Source of the DNA: Microtetraspora glauca
GTDB lineage: Bacteria > Actinomycetota > Actinomycetes > Streptosporangiales > Streptosporangiaceae
Direction: 5' to 3'
Length of the DNA stretch: 64,000 nucleotides
NCBI GenBank assembly: GCA_001570385.1
Contig: BBYL01000042.1
Location: 1-64,000, forward strand
The position numbers were made by a program, and so were the translations under genes. Numbering within the stretch: position 1 is the stretch's first letter; the number at the start of each line of letters is the position of its first letter. Below, piece by piece: positions 46,292-54,200 of this stretch. Below the pieces are notes generated by a model, which saw nothing but the letters and a program-made list of their open reading frames with translations, was not told the DNA's origin and made no database searches.

Positions 46292-46741
46292 CTACGCCCT
46301 CTCGCTCTTGGGGGTCTCAACAGACCAGTCGTTCTCATGTGGAAACATCCAGGGGTTCGGCATGAGATCCATGGCGCGGACCTTCCGGACCTGGCCCCGG
46401 AGGTCGACGATGACGTCCGCCTCGCGGCCGTAGGTGCCCAGGAGCTCGCGGCACACCCCGCACGGATTCGTCACCACGACGCGGCCGCTGTCGTCCTTGC
46501 ACACCGCGACCACGCCCCTGATGGTGGAGTCCCCGGCCATTTCGGCGTTCGCGATCGCGGAAGACTCCGCGCAGACGTTGATGCGACGCGATCCCACGTG
46601 CAGGCCCAGGTAGACCGCACCGGAGTCGGTGACCACCGCGGCGGCGACCTGATGGCGCACGGGGTGGTGCGCTCGCTCCAGCAACCGCCTGGCCTGGTCG
46701 AACAGCTCGACGTCCGTCGTGGACAGTTCTCTGCTCTCCAT
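46292..46741 (-). CDS. Cytidine deaminase-fold protein
   Basis: A 149-residue protein with the zinc-dependent nucleoside deaminase signature: CAE (Cys57, Glu59) in NVCAESSAIANAE and PCGVC (Cys94, Cys97) in NPCGVCRELL. The sequence after the second motif (MDLMPNPW) recalls the blasticidin-S-deaminase branch as much as housekeeping cytidine deaminase. Its place in a BMP-type importer operon suggests that the imported solute is an amino-bearing nucleoside. ATG 46741 is preferred (GAGGTGG just upstream); the stop of the preceding permease lies 7 bp upstream. Confidence 0.85.
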   Translation of the reverse strand: MESRELSTTDVELFDQARRLLERAHHPVRHQVAAAVVTDSGAVYLGLHVGSRRINVCAESSAIANAEMAGDSTIRGVVAVCKDDSGRVVVTNPCGVCRELLGTYGREADVIVDLRGQVRKVRAMDLMPNPWMFPHENDWSVETPKSERA

Positions 46742-46748
46742 ATCCACC

Positions 46749-47669
46749 TCAACTCTCCATCGCCGGGGTGGCGATACGCGCCGCGCCGTCCCGGGAGGTT
46801 CGGGCGAGCACGACGAGGCCCACCAACGCGACGACGTACGGGATCATCTGGGCGAACTGCGGTGGCATGATCTCCTCGTTGATCTGCACCGCGACCGATG
46901 ACGACAGGCCGAAGCCGAGCGACATCAGAGCGAGCAGCAGCACGCGCCCGCGGCTGAAGATCACCGCGGCGAGTGCGACGAACCCGAGACCGCTGGTCAT
47001 GCCCTCGGTGAACATGGACAACTGGCCCATGCTGAGCTGCATGCCGGCGAGGGCGCACAGGCCGAAGCACCACGCCTGGGCCAGGATGCGCACGCGCGTC
47101 ACGTTCCCGCCGGCCGTCGCGAGCGCCGCCGGATGTTCCCCGGCGGCCTTCATGTGCCGTACCAGCACGGTGTGCCGCGCCGCCAGGAGCGTCAGCACGA
47201 CCAGCACCCAGCTCAGATAGGTGAGGACCGTGTGGCCGGAAAGGACGCCGCCGACGATCGGGATGTCGTTCACGACCGGGATCGTGATCTTCCCGATGGT
47301 CGGGATCCGGTCATCGCTGAGCGTTCCCTTCACCCCGAACAGGGAGCGCAGGAGATATACGGTCGCGCCGGAGCCGAACACGTTGAGCACGATGCCGGCG
47401 ACGAACACGTTCACCCGGAGCACCGTGATCACGTAGCCGAACGACGCGCCGGCGACCATGCCCAGCAGCACGGTGAGCAGCACGGCGGCGAGCCCTGACC
47501 CGGTCGTCAGACCCATGACCACCCCGAAGAACGCCCCGAAGAGCATCGCGCCCTCAAGGCCGACGTTCAGATCTTTCGTCCAGCTCGTCGCCAGGCAGCC
47601 CAGAGCCGCCAGCAAGATCGGGGTCGTGAACCGGATCCCGGACGCGAGGAACGCGTCAAGCCATTCCAT
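46749..47669 (-). CDS. ABC transporter permease, BMP/nucleoside importer family (second permease)
   Basis: A 306-residue membrane protein with about eight to ten hydrophobic helices and the family motif KDLNVGLEGAMLFGAFFG, which resembles NupQ/YufQ-type permeases of guanosine and general nucleoside importers. It forms the membrane channel together with the permease encoded 3 bp upstream. ATG 47669 is the start. Its downstream neighbour is the deaminase-like gene. Confidence 0.9.
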   Translation of the reverse strand: MEWLDAFLASGIRFTTPILLAALGCLATSWTKDLNVGLEGAMLFGAFFGVVMGLTTGSGLAAVLLTVLLGMVAGASFGYVITVLRVNVFVAGIVLNVFGSGATVYLLRSLFGVKGTLSDDRIPTIGKITIPVVNDIPIVGGVLSGHTVLTYLSWVLVVLTLLAARHTVLVRHMKAAGEHPAALATAGGNVTRVRILAQAWCFGLCALAGMQLSMGQLSMFTEGMTSGLGFVALAAVIFSRGRVLLLALMSLGFGLSSSVAVQINEEIMPPQFAQMIPYVVALVGLVVLARTSRDGAARIATPAMES

Positions 47670-47672
47670 CCG

Positions 47673-48791
47673 TCAACGTCCCTTCGTGCGCAGGAAGCGG
47701 TGCCGAAACGCCGCGAACTGGCCGAACACGCCCGCGCGGGCGGCCGCGGCGATGATGATCGCGGAGATGAGGATCAGGGACAGTTCCGAGGGCACGGTAG
47801 AAACCTGCTCGACGCCCCGGGCGGCCGCTCGCATGACGCAGTAGATGGTGACCCAGACAAGGGTCGCCACCGGACGGGCCCGGCCGATCAGCGCGACGAG
47901 CACCGCGTCCCAGCCGATCCCCGAACCGATCTCGGTCCAGAACCGGCCCTGTGAGGCGGTGACGAGCACCGCCCCGGCGATGCCGCACAGAGCGCCGCTG
48001 GCGACCATCGAGGCGATCCGAGAGCCCTTCACGTCGATGCCCGCCGCGTCCGCGAAGGCCGGGCTCTCGCCGGTCATCCGCCAGCGGTATCCGATGACGG
48101 ACTTCTCGCTCAGCCACCAGCCCAGCGCGCACAGGGCGACCACGAGGAACACCACTCCGGTCAGGCCGGTACGGGGGAGGATCTCGGCGAACCTCGCCGT
48201 GTCCACGACCTCGCGCGTCGTCCCGCTCTGCCGGCTGGGATCGCGCAGCGGCCCCGTCGCCAGGTAGGCGCAGAAGAGGATGACGATGTAGTTCGACAGC
48301 AGCGTGGAGAGCACCTCGTCGACGCCCCAGGCGGCGCGGAGCCAGCCGAGCGCGCCCGCGAGACCTGCTCCGGCGGCGGCGGCCGCGAGGATGCACAGCG
48401 CGAGATGCGCCCCCGTGAACATCGGCCCGAGATAGGCGCCGGCCAGGGCGGACGCCATCGCTCCCGCGTAGATCTGGCCCTCGGCGCCGATGTTGAACAT
48501 GCCGGAACGGAAGGCGATCGCCACACCGATGGCCGCCACGTACAGCGGGAGCCCCCACGCGATCGTGCGGGCGATGCTGGTGGGGTCCCCGACGGCGTAC
48601 TGGACGCCGGCGGCGAGCGTGCTGAACGGTTCGAACCCCTGCATCTGGATCAGCAGGACGGCCATCGCCAGGCCGACGATCAGTGTGAAACCCGCGGACG
48701 CCAACCGCGTCGTCGCCCGGCCCGGGCCCCGCGCGCCGGACCGCCGCAGGATGCCGCGCCTGCCCGGACCCGCGGTCGTGGATGTGCTCAC
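47673..48791 (-). CDS. ABC transporter permease, BMP/nucleoside importer family (first permease)
   Basis: A 372-residue permease. After a basic N-terminal cytoplasmic tail of about 30 residues come roughly nine membrane helices with the conserved FRSGMFNIGAEGQIYAGAM segment of NupP/YufP-type permeases. GTG 48791 overlaps the ATPase stop as GTGA. It pairs with the shorter permease encoded directly downstream. Confidence 0.9.
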   Translation of the reverse strand: MSTSTTAGPGRRGILRRSGARGPGRATTRLASAGFTLIVGLAMAVLLIQMQGFEPFSTLAAGVQYAVGDPTSIARTIAWGLPLYVAAIGVAIAFRSGMFNIGAEGQIYAGAMASALAGAYLGPMFTGAHLALCILAAAAAGAGLAGALGWLRAAWGVDEVLSTLLSNYIVILFCAYLATGPLRDPSRQSGTTREVVDTARFAEILPRTGLTGVVFLVVALCALGWWLSEKSVIGYRWRMTGESPAFADAAGIDVKGSRIASMVASGALCGIAGAVLVTASQGRFWTEIGSGIGWDAVLVALIGRARPVATLVWVTIYCVMRAAARGVEQVSTVPSELSLILISAIIIAAAARAGVFGQFAAFRHRFLRTKGR

Positions 48792-50341
48792 GCCGCCGTC
48801 TCCGTCACTTTCGCGCCCATCATGTGCATGCCCAGTTGCTCCCGACTCGTCTCGCTGGTGCGCGCCTCTGCCGCCACCCGGCCTCGGTACATGACGAGCA
48901 CCCGGTCCGAGAGGCGCAGAATCTCGTCCAGGTCCGCCGAGATGAGAAGGACCGCGCACCCGCGGGCGGTCGCCTCCGCTATCCGGCCGTACAGGAAGTC
49001 GATCGCCCCGAGGTCCACGCCCCGGGTGGGCTGGGCGAGGATGAGGCAGCTCGGGTTCTCCTCCAGCTCGCGCGCGATCACGATCTTCTGCTGGTTGCCG
49101 CCCGAGAGGGTGCTGCACCGGGCGTCGTAGCCGGGCGTCTTGATCGAGTACCTCTCAATGAGCTCGCTGCCCCACGCCCTCATCGCCTTCGGGAAGGCAC
49201 GGCCCCACGATCGCCACGACCGCCGCGACCGCAGGCGGCCCGCGGACAGTCCTTCGAGCACCGATCCATTGATCGGGATGCCCTCCAGGTGCCGGTCCTC
49301 GGGAACGTACGACAACCCCAGCGTGCGCCGATCCGCCACACCGAGCCCGGTGATCTCCCGGCCGCCCAGGTTCACCGTCCCGGCCGTGAGCGGCACCGTG
49401 CCGATGAGCGCTTCGGCGAGCACCGACTGGCCGTTGCCCTCGACGCCGGCGATGCCGACGATCTCGCCGGAGCGGACGGTGAACGACACACCGTCGAGCG
49501 CCGCATCGTGTCGGTGTTTGGCCGTCGAGATGCCCTCCGCTCGCAGCACCACGTCGGCGACCGCGGCGTCGCGGTGCACGCGGCCGAGGTTCACGTCGCC
49601 GCGGCCCGTCATCGCGGCCACGACCTGCTTCGGATCCGTGGCCGCCGTGGCCGAGGTGCTCACGGTGCGCCCGTCGCGCAGCACGGTGATGCGGTCGGCC
49701 ACGGCGAACACTTCGCGGAGCTTGTGCGAGATGAAGATGATCGACGATCCGTCGTCCGCCAGCTTGCGGAGCAGGACGAACAGCTCGTCGGTCTCCTGCG
49801 GGGTGAGGACCGCGGTCGGTTCGTCCAGGATGATGATCCGGGCACCCCGGTAGAGCACCTTCGTGATCTCGATCTTCTGCTGCGTCGCGACGTTCAGCGT
49901 GCCGGTGATCGTGTTCGGCGCGAGATCGACGCCCAGCCGGGACATGGGTTTCCTGATGGCCTCGTCGGCCGCCTTCCGGTCGAACAGTCCCGCGCGCCCC
50001 GGCTCCGCTCCCAGAGTGATGTTCTCCGCCACGGTGAAGGTCGGCACCAGCATGAAGTGCTGATGGACCATGCCGATGCCGTATCTGATCGAGTCCGAGG
50101 GCTTCCTGAACTCGACCTGCTCGCCGTCCACGTGAATCGTGCCCGCGTCCGGCTGGTACATCCCGTACAGCACGCGCATCAGCGTCGTCTTGCCTGCGCC
50201 GTTCTCGCCGACCAGGGCGTGGATCTCGCCCGGTTCGAGGTCGAACGTCACATCCTCGTTGGCGGTGATCGGCCCGAAGGTCTTGGTGATGCCGGCGAGC
50301 TTCAGGAGTGGCCGGCCGGCATTCGTCAGCGGCTCACTCAC
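48788..50341 (-). CDS. ABC transporter double ATPase, BMP/nucleoside importer family
   Basis: A 517-residue protein with two fused ABC ATPase domains, as in NupO/RbsA-type sugar and nucleoside importers. The first has Walker A GENGAGKTT and Walker B IIILDEPTAVLTP. The second has the usual degenerate Walker A GVEGNGQS, signature LSGGNQQK and LILAQPTRGVDLGA. It energises uptake through the two permeases encoded downstream. GTG 50341 overlaps the binding-protein stop as GTGA, so earlier in-frame codons are unlikely starts. Confidence 0.93.
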   Translation of the reverse strand: MSEPLTNAGRPLLKLAGITKTFGPITANEDVTFDLEPGEIHALVGENGAGKTTLMRVLYGMYQPDAGTIHVDGEQVEFRKPSDSIRYGIGMVHQHFMLVPTFTVAENITLGAEPGRAGLFDRKAADEAIRKPMSRLGVDLAPNTITGTLNVATQQKIEITKVLYRGARIIILDEPTAVLTPQETDELFVLLRKLADDGSSIIFISHKLREVFAVADRITVLRDGRTVSTSATAATDPKQVVAAMTGRGDVNLGRVHRDAAVADVVLRAEGISTAKHRHDAALDGVSFTVRSGEIVGIAGVEGNGQSVLAEALIGTVPLTAGTVNLGGREITGLGVADRRTLGLSYVPEDRHLEGIPINGSVLEGLSAGRLRSRRSWRSWGRAFPKAMRAWGSELIERYSIKTPGYDARCSTLSGGNQQKIVIARELEENPSCLILAQPTRGVDLGAIDFLYGRIAEATARGCAVLLISADLDEILRLSDRVLVMYRGRVAAEARTSETSREQLGMHMMGAKVTETAA

Positions 50342-51387
50342 GCGATCTTCAGTTCCCCGCTGACGAGTTTCCGCTCGATCGCCTGCAGGCTGTCTCGCTG
50401 TTCCTGTGTGAGCAACGTGTTGTCGTAGATCATCGACCAACCGCCTTCGGCGAAGCCGTAGCTGGACTTGGTACCGTGCGTGAGCTCGCCGGCCTTGAAG
50501 CTGTCCGTGCTCCGCAGGATGACGGCGTCGACGCCCATCTCCAGGCTCCCGGGCGTCTTGCCGCGGGCGAGGTTGCTCTTGTCCGTGACGACGCCGATCG
50601 GCGCGAGGTCCTCGCCGGACTTGGCGGCGTCGAACGCCCCGGCACCGGACAGTCCGGCGTACGGGAACACCGCGTACGTGCCCTGCTTCGCCAGGGCGAT
50701 CGCGACCTCACGGCCCTTGGCGGGGTCGACGAAGGAGCCGACGTACTGCGCCGCCACCTTCATGTCCGGCACCACCTGGTGGACGCCCTGCTCGTAGCCG
50801 GACTGGCAGTTCTTGATCACAGGAGCGTTCACGCCGCCGATGAACCCGGCGGCGTCCTTGCCCTTCGCGGTGTTCACCGTGGCGGCGAGCGCACCGGCCA
50901 TGAAGCAGCCCTCGGCGGTGCGGAACTGAGCCGACACGACGTCCGGGCCGTCTACGGCGCCGTCGATGAAGACGAAGGTGGTCTTCGGGTTCTCCTTGGC
51001 CACCTTCACCAGGGCGTCGATCGCCTCGAAGCCGAGAACGAACACGAGGTCGTTGGCATCCGCCGCGTCCTGCAGCATCGGCGCGAAGTTCTGGGCCTGC
51101 AGCTGACCCTCGTACGTCTTGACGACGGCGCCCTTGTCCTTCTTCAGCGGCTCCTCCGCCTTCGCGGCCTGGTCGAAGAAGTCGCCGTCACCGAAGGCGT
51201 TGTCCACGAAGATGCCCACACGGAGCTGCCCGCTCTGCGCGCCGGCCGTCGCGGGCGCCTTGCCCCCGCAGGCGGCCAGGCCCATGCCGATCAGGGTGAG
51301 ACCGGCGATGGCGGCCAGCCGTAGCGGTCTCCTGGAGCCGTGCACGCTCCCGGAAGAAGCGAATGGCGGTAGTCCGATGGTGTTCAT
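50338..51387 (-). CDS. BMP-family substrate-binding lipoprotein
   Basis: A 349-residue lipoprotein. The signal peptide ends in LAAC with lipidated Cys40, followed by a BMP/PnrA-like domain (VGIFVDNAFGDGDFFDQAA, VFVLGFEAIDAL, FVFIDGAVDGPDVVSAQF). Members of this family bind purine or pyrimidine nucleosides, though some bind other solutes. It is the first gene of the leftward operon, with GGAACC before the ATG. A promoter with a palindrome in its spacer lies 75-105 bp upstream. Confidence 0.92.
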   Translation of the reverse strand: MNTIGLPPFASSGSVHGSRRPLRLAAIAGLTLIGMGLAACGGKAPATAGAQSGQLRVGIFVDNAFGDGDFFDQAAKAEEPLKKDKGAVVKTYEGQLQAQNFAPMLQDAADANDLVFVLGFEAIDALVKVAKENPKTTFVFIDGAVDGPDVVSAQFRTAEGCFMAGALAATVNTAKGKDAAGFIGGVNAPVIKNCQSGYEQGVHQVVPDMKVAAQYVGSFVDPAKGREVAIALAKQGTYAVFPYAGLSGAGAFDAAKSGEDLAPIGVVTDKSNLARGKTPGSLEMGVDAVILRSTDSFKAGELTHGTKSSYGFAEGGWSMIYDNTLLTQEQRDSLQAIERKLVSGELKIA

Positions 51388-51461
51388 GGGGTTCCTCTCG
51401 ACTGTGCGAGCTTGCCGCTGGCCCCCCTAGCCCCGCGTGGCTCATGTGGCACTTGCGGAGG

Positions 51462-51491
51462 AACATAGCAATCATCATATGATGCGATCAA
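51462..51491 (-). promoter_or_regulatory. Promoter of the importer operon with operator-like palindrome in the spacer
   Basis: Reading leftward, TTGATC (51491-51486) and TATGTT (51467-51462) are 18 bp apart. The spacer contains the perfect 12-bp palindrome CATCATATGATG (51473-51484). A protein bound there would block the promoter. The GntR/FadR protein encoded at 52572 is the natural candidate, and the site could also affect the rightward operon starting at 51574. Confidence 0.55.
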
Positions 51492-51573
51492 GAGCCTTCC
51501 GGATAGATTTTCGGCGGCCCGAAACCCATGCCTGGCAGTACCCCCAGGCCCAGGAACCTGAGTAGGGCGAACG

Positions 51574-52530
51574 GTGAACAAGAAGGTCGTAGTCACTGAT
51601 CACGCATTTCGTGATGTCTCGTTCGAAGAGCGAGCCGCGTGGGCCAACGGCGCCGGCTTCGCGTGCTTCTCCTGCACCGGGGAGGCGGAGACGGCCGCCG
51701 CCGTCGACGGCGCCGACGTCGTCTTGGTCAACTTCGCGCCGATCACGCACAAGGTGCTCTCACGCATGCGACCGGGCGCCACCGTCATCCGCTACGGCAT
51801 CGGCTACGACAACGTGGACATCGACGCCGCGCGAGAACTCGGCGTCCGGGTCGCCAATGTGCCCGACTACGGCGTCGAGACGGTCGCCGACCACGCCGCC
51901 GCCGGCCTGCTGGCCCTGGCCAGGCGCATCCCTGTCTACAACCACCGCATCCGCGGCGAAGGCTGGGTGCTTCCCGGAGACGTCGGCCCGATCCGGGGCT
52001 TCCGATCCATGGTGGTCGGCCTCGTCGGCCTGGGCAGGATCGCCCAGGCCCTGCACACCCGCCTGGTGCCGTTCGGCTTCGAATTCATCGCCTACGACCC
52101 GTTCTGCCGGTCCGAAACCTTCGAACGGCTGGGCATCGAGAGCGTGGACCTGGTCGAGCTGGCCCGGCGATCCCACGCCATCAGCCTGCACGCGCCGAGC
52201 ACCCGCGAGACGTTCCGGATGATCAACGGTGACTTCTTCGCCGAGCTGCAGCCGGGCGCTGTCCTGGTCAACACCGCGCGGGGCCCCCTCATCGACGAAG
52301 CGGCTCTGGCCACGGCCATATCCGAGGGCCGCCTCGCGGCGGTCGTCCTCGATGTGACCGACCCCGAGCCGCTGCCCCTGGAGTCACCACTGCGTGACGT
52401 ACCCGAGATCATTTTCACCCCGCACGCCGCCTTCTATGACGAAGACTCCCTCCGTAGGCTCCAAGAACTCGCAAGCGATGAAGCTGGGCGTGCGCTGCGC
52501 GACGAGCCGCTCCGATGCCAGATCATCTAG
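51574..52530 (+). CDS. D-isomer-specific 2-hydroxyacid dehydrogenase (CtBP-like)
   Basis: A 318-residue NAD-dependent dehydrogenase of the C-terminal-binding-protein branch. The Rossmann motif GLVGLGRIAQ is at about 150-159. The catalytic set comprises the Arg in NTARGPLID, the Glu in DVTDPEPLP and the His in TPHAAFYDE. It should interconvert a 2-oxo and a D-2-hydroxy acid. It opens the rightward operon of the catabolic island, divergent from the importer. GTG 51574 has only a weak purine stretch upstream. Confidence 0.88.
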   Translation: MNKKVVVTDHAFRDVSFEERAAWANGAGFACFSCTGEAETAAAVDGADVVLVNFAPITHKVLSRMRPGATVIRYGIGYDNVDIDAARELGVRVANVPDYGVETVADHAAAGLLALARRIPVYNHRIRGEGWVLPGDVGPIRGFRSMVVGLVGLGRIAQALHTRLVPFGFEFIAYDPFCRSETFERLGIESVDLVELARRSHAISLHAPSTRETFRMINGDFFAELQPGAVLVNTARGPLIDEAALATAISEGRLAAVVLDVTDPEPLPLESPLRDVPEIIFTPHAAFYDEDSLRRLQELASDEAGRALRDEPLRCQII

Positions 52531-52571
52531 ATCGACGAGAGATGTCACACACGAAGACGGAGGGCTCCGCG

Positions 52572-53354
52572 ATGTCGACCGACCGAAGGACTGCCGACGC
52601 CACCGGGCCGAGGCGCCCGGCCGTACGGACCAAACGTCACCGCCTGTCAGAGGACGTCGCCGACGCGATCAAGGACCGGCTCATCGCGGACGGGCTCAAG
52701 CCCGGTGACCGCCTCCCCACCGAACCGGAACTCGTCGAGCACTATGACGTCAGCCGGACCGTCATCCGGGAGGCGAGCCGCATCCTCGTCGAGCGGGGCC
52801 TGGTCGACATCCGCCCCGGCCGGGGCATGGTCGTCGCCGACTTCGACGGCACGAGCATGTCGCGTCAGTACGAGCTCATGCTGGAGCTGATGCAGGGCAG
52901 CTTCCGGCACCTGATGGAGATGCGACTGGTCCTCGAGATCGGCATGACCGAGTACGCCGCCGCGCGGCACACGCCCGCGGATGCCCGGCGGATCCGCATG
53001 GCGATCGAATCCTTCGCCGCCTCGGGCGACAGCCATGAGGCCGCGCTCGAATCGGACCTGGAGTTCCACACCGCCATCGCATTCGCGTCGCACAACCCGT
53101 TCTTCATCCACATCGTCAACCCCGTCAACGACTACCTGCGCAAGGCCTACCAGCCCAGCCTCGGCTACCAGGCGGCCCGCGGCCAGACTCTCGCGGAGCA
53201 CACGGCCATCGCCGAGGCGATCTTCGAGAGAGACACGAAGAAGGCCGGCCGTCTCGCCCGGCGGCACCTGATCCGGATCCTCGAGACCAGCAGCGAACTC
53301 GTGCCCGACGTCGAAGACGCACGAGGTACTTCCACCGACCCGGGAGAGCAATGA
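52572..53354 (+). CDS. GntR-family transcription regulator (FadR subfamily)
   Basis: A 260-residue regulator. The winged-helix domain (about 25-95) contains RLPTEPELVEHYDVSRTVIREASRI split across the GntR signature. The C-terminal FCD domain has the metal/ligand-binding acid and His residues in EFHTAIAFASHNPFF and AEHTAIAEAI. FadR-type regulators in sugar-acid and nucleoside catabolic loci respond to pathway intermediates. ATG 52572 is preferred because GGAGGG lies 7 bp upstream; ATG 52542 is possible. Its last 4 bp overlap the SDR gene. Confidence 0.9.
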   Translation: MSTDRRTADATGPRRPAVRTKRHRLSEDVADAIKDRLIADGLKPGDRLPTEPELVEHYDVSRTVIREASRILVERGLVDIRPGRGMVVADFDGTSMSRQYELMLELMQGSFRHLMEMRLVLEIGMTEYAAARHTPADARRIRMAIESFAASGDSHEAALESDLEFHTAIAFASHNPFFIHIVNPVNDYLRKAYQPSLGYQAARGQTLAEHTAIAEAIFERDTKKAGRLARRHLIRILETSSELVPDVEDARGTSTDPGEQ

Positions 53355-54166
53355 GCACGCACGACGACGCCGGCGAGCTGGACAAGATCGACACGATCGC
53401 CGTCTCCCCATCCGACTTCGGCCTTGCCGGCAAGCACGTCCTCGTCACCGGCGGTGGGCGGGGTCTCGGCCAGGGCATAGCGGTTTCGGCCGCACTCGCG
53501 GGAGCGCGGGTCACGATCATGGCGCGCTCCACGGATCAGCTCGACGAGACGGTCCGCATCATCGAGAAGTTCGACGGCGACTGCGACGCCCACCCCGCGG
53601 ACCTCTCCGACATCGAGGCCATCCCCCGGCATGTCGCGGCCATCGGCGAACGCCGGCCCATTGACGGCGTGGTGCACGCCGCCGGAGTCCAGGTGCGCAA
53701 GGACGCCGTCGACGTCTCCATCGCGGACTGGCGCTTCGTGCAGACCATGAACGTCGAGGCGCCGTTCTTCCTCAGCACCGCCATCGCGCGAGCGCAGCAG
53801 GCGGACGGCCGCCCGGGATCGCACGTCTTCGTCGGCTCGCTCAACAGCACGCTCGGACTGCCCCGGATCGCCCCCTACGCGGCGTCCAAGACCGCGCTGC
53901 TCGGGATCGCCCGCGTCCTGTCCACGGAATGGTCCCGGACGGGCATCCGGGCGAACGTCATCGGCCCCGGCTACTTCCACACGAAGCTCACCGAGGACCT
54001 GCTGAGCCGGGGCGAGAACCAGGAGCGCATCCTCGGCCGCATCCCGATGGGCCGGCTCGGGACGCCGGCCGACCTCGGCGGCACCGCCGTGTTCCTCCTG
54101 TCGGATGCGTCGCGATACCTCACCGGCCAGCTGATCAACGTTGACGGCGGCTGGCTCGCCTCCTGA
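53351..54166 (+). CDS. Short-chain dehydrogenase/reductase
   Basis: A 271-residue classical SDR with cofactor motif TGGGRGLG (about 34-41), the VHAAG segment, catalytic Ser in VGSLNS and the YAASK active-site Tyr/Lys. The C-terminus NVDGGWLAS is typical of the gluconate-5-dehydrogenase/FabG-like group. In this operon it could oxidise a sugar, lactol or sugar acid at the entry to the pathway. ATG 53351 overlaps the regulator stop as ATGA. Confidence 0.9.
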   Translation: MSTHDDAGELDKIDTIAVSPSDFGLAGKHVLVTGGGRGLGQGIAVSAALAGARVTIMARSTDQLDETVRIIEKFDGDCDAHPADLSDIEAIPRHVAAIGERRPIDGVVHAAGVQVRKDAVDVSIADWRFVQTMNVEAPFFLSTAIARAQQADGRPGSHVFVGSLNSTLGLPRIAPYAASKTALLGIARVLSTEWSRTGIRANVIGPGYFHTKLTEDLLSRGENQERILGRIPMGRLGTPADLGGTAVFLLSDASRYLTGQLINVDGGWLAS

Positions 54167-54200
54167 CGCGCTCGCCACCGAACCACGAGGAGTGACACAC

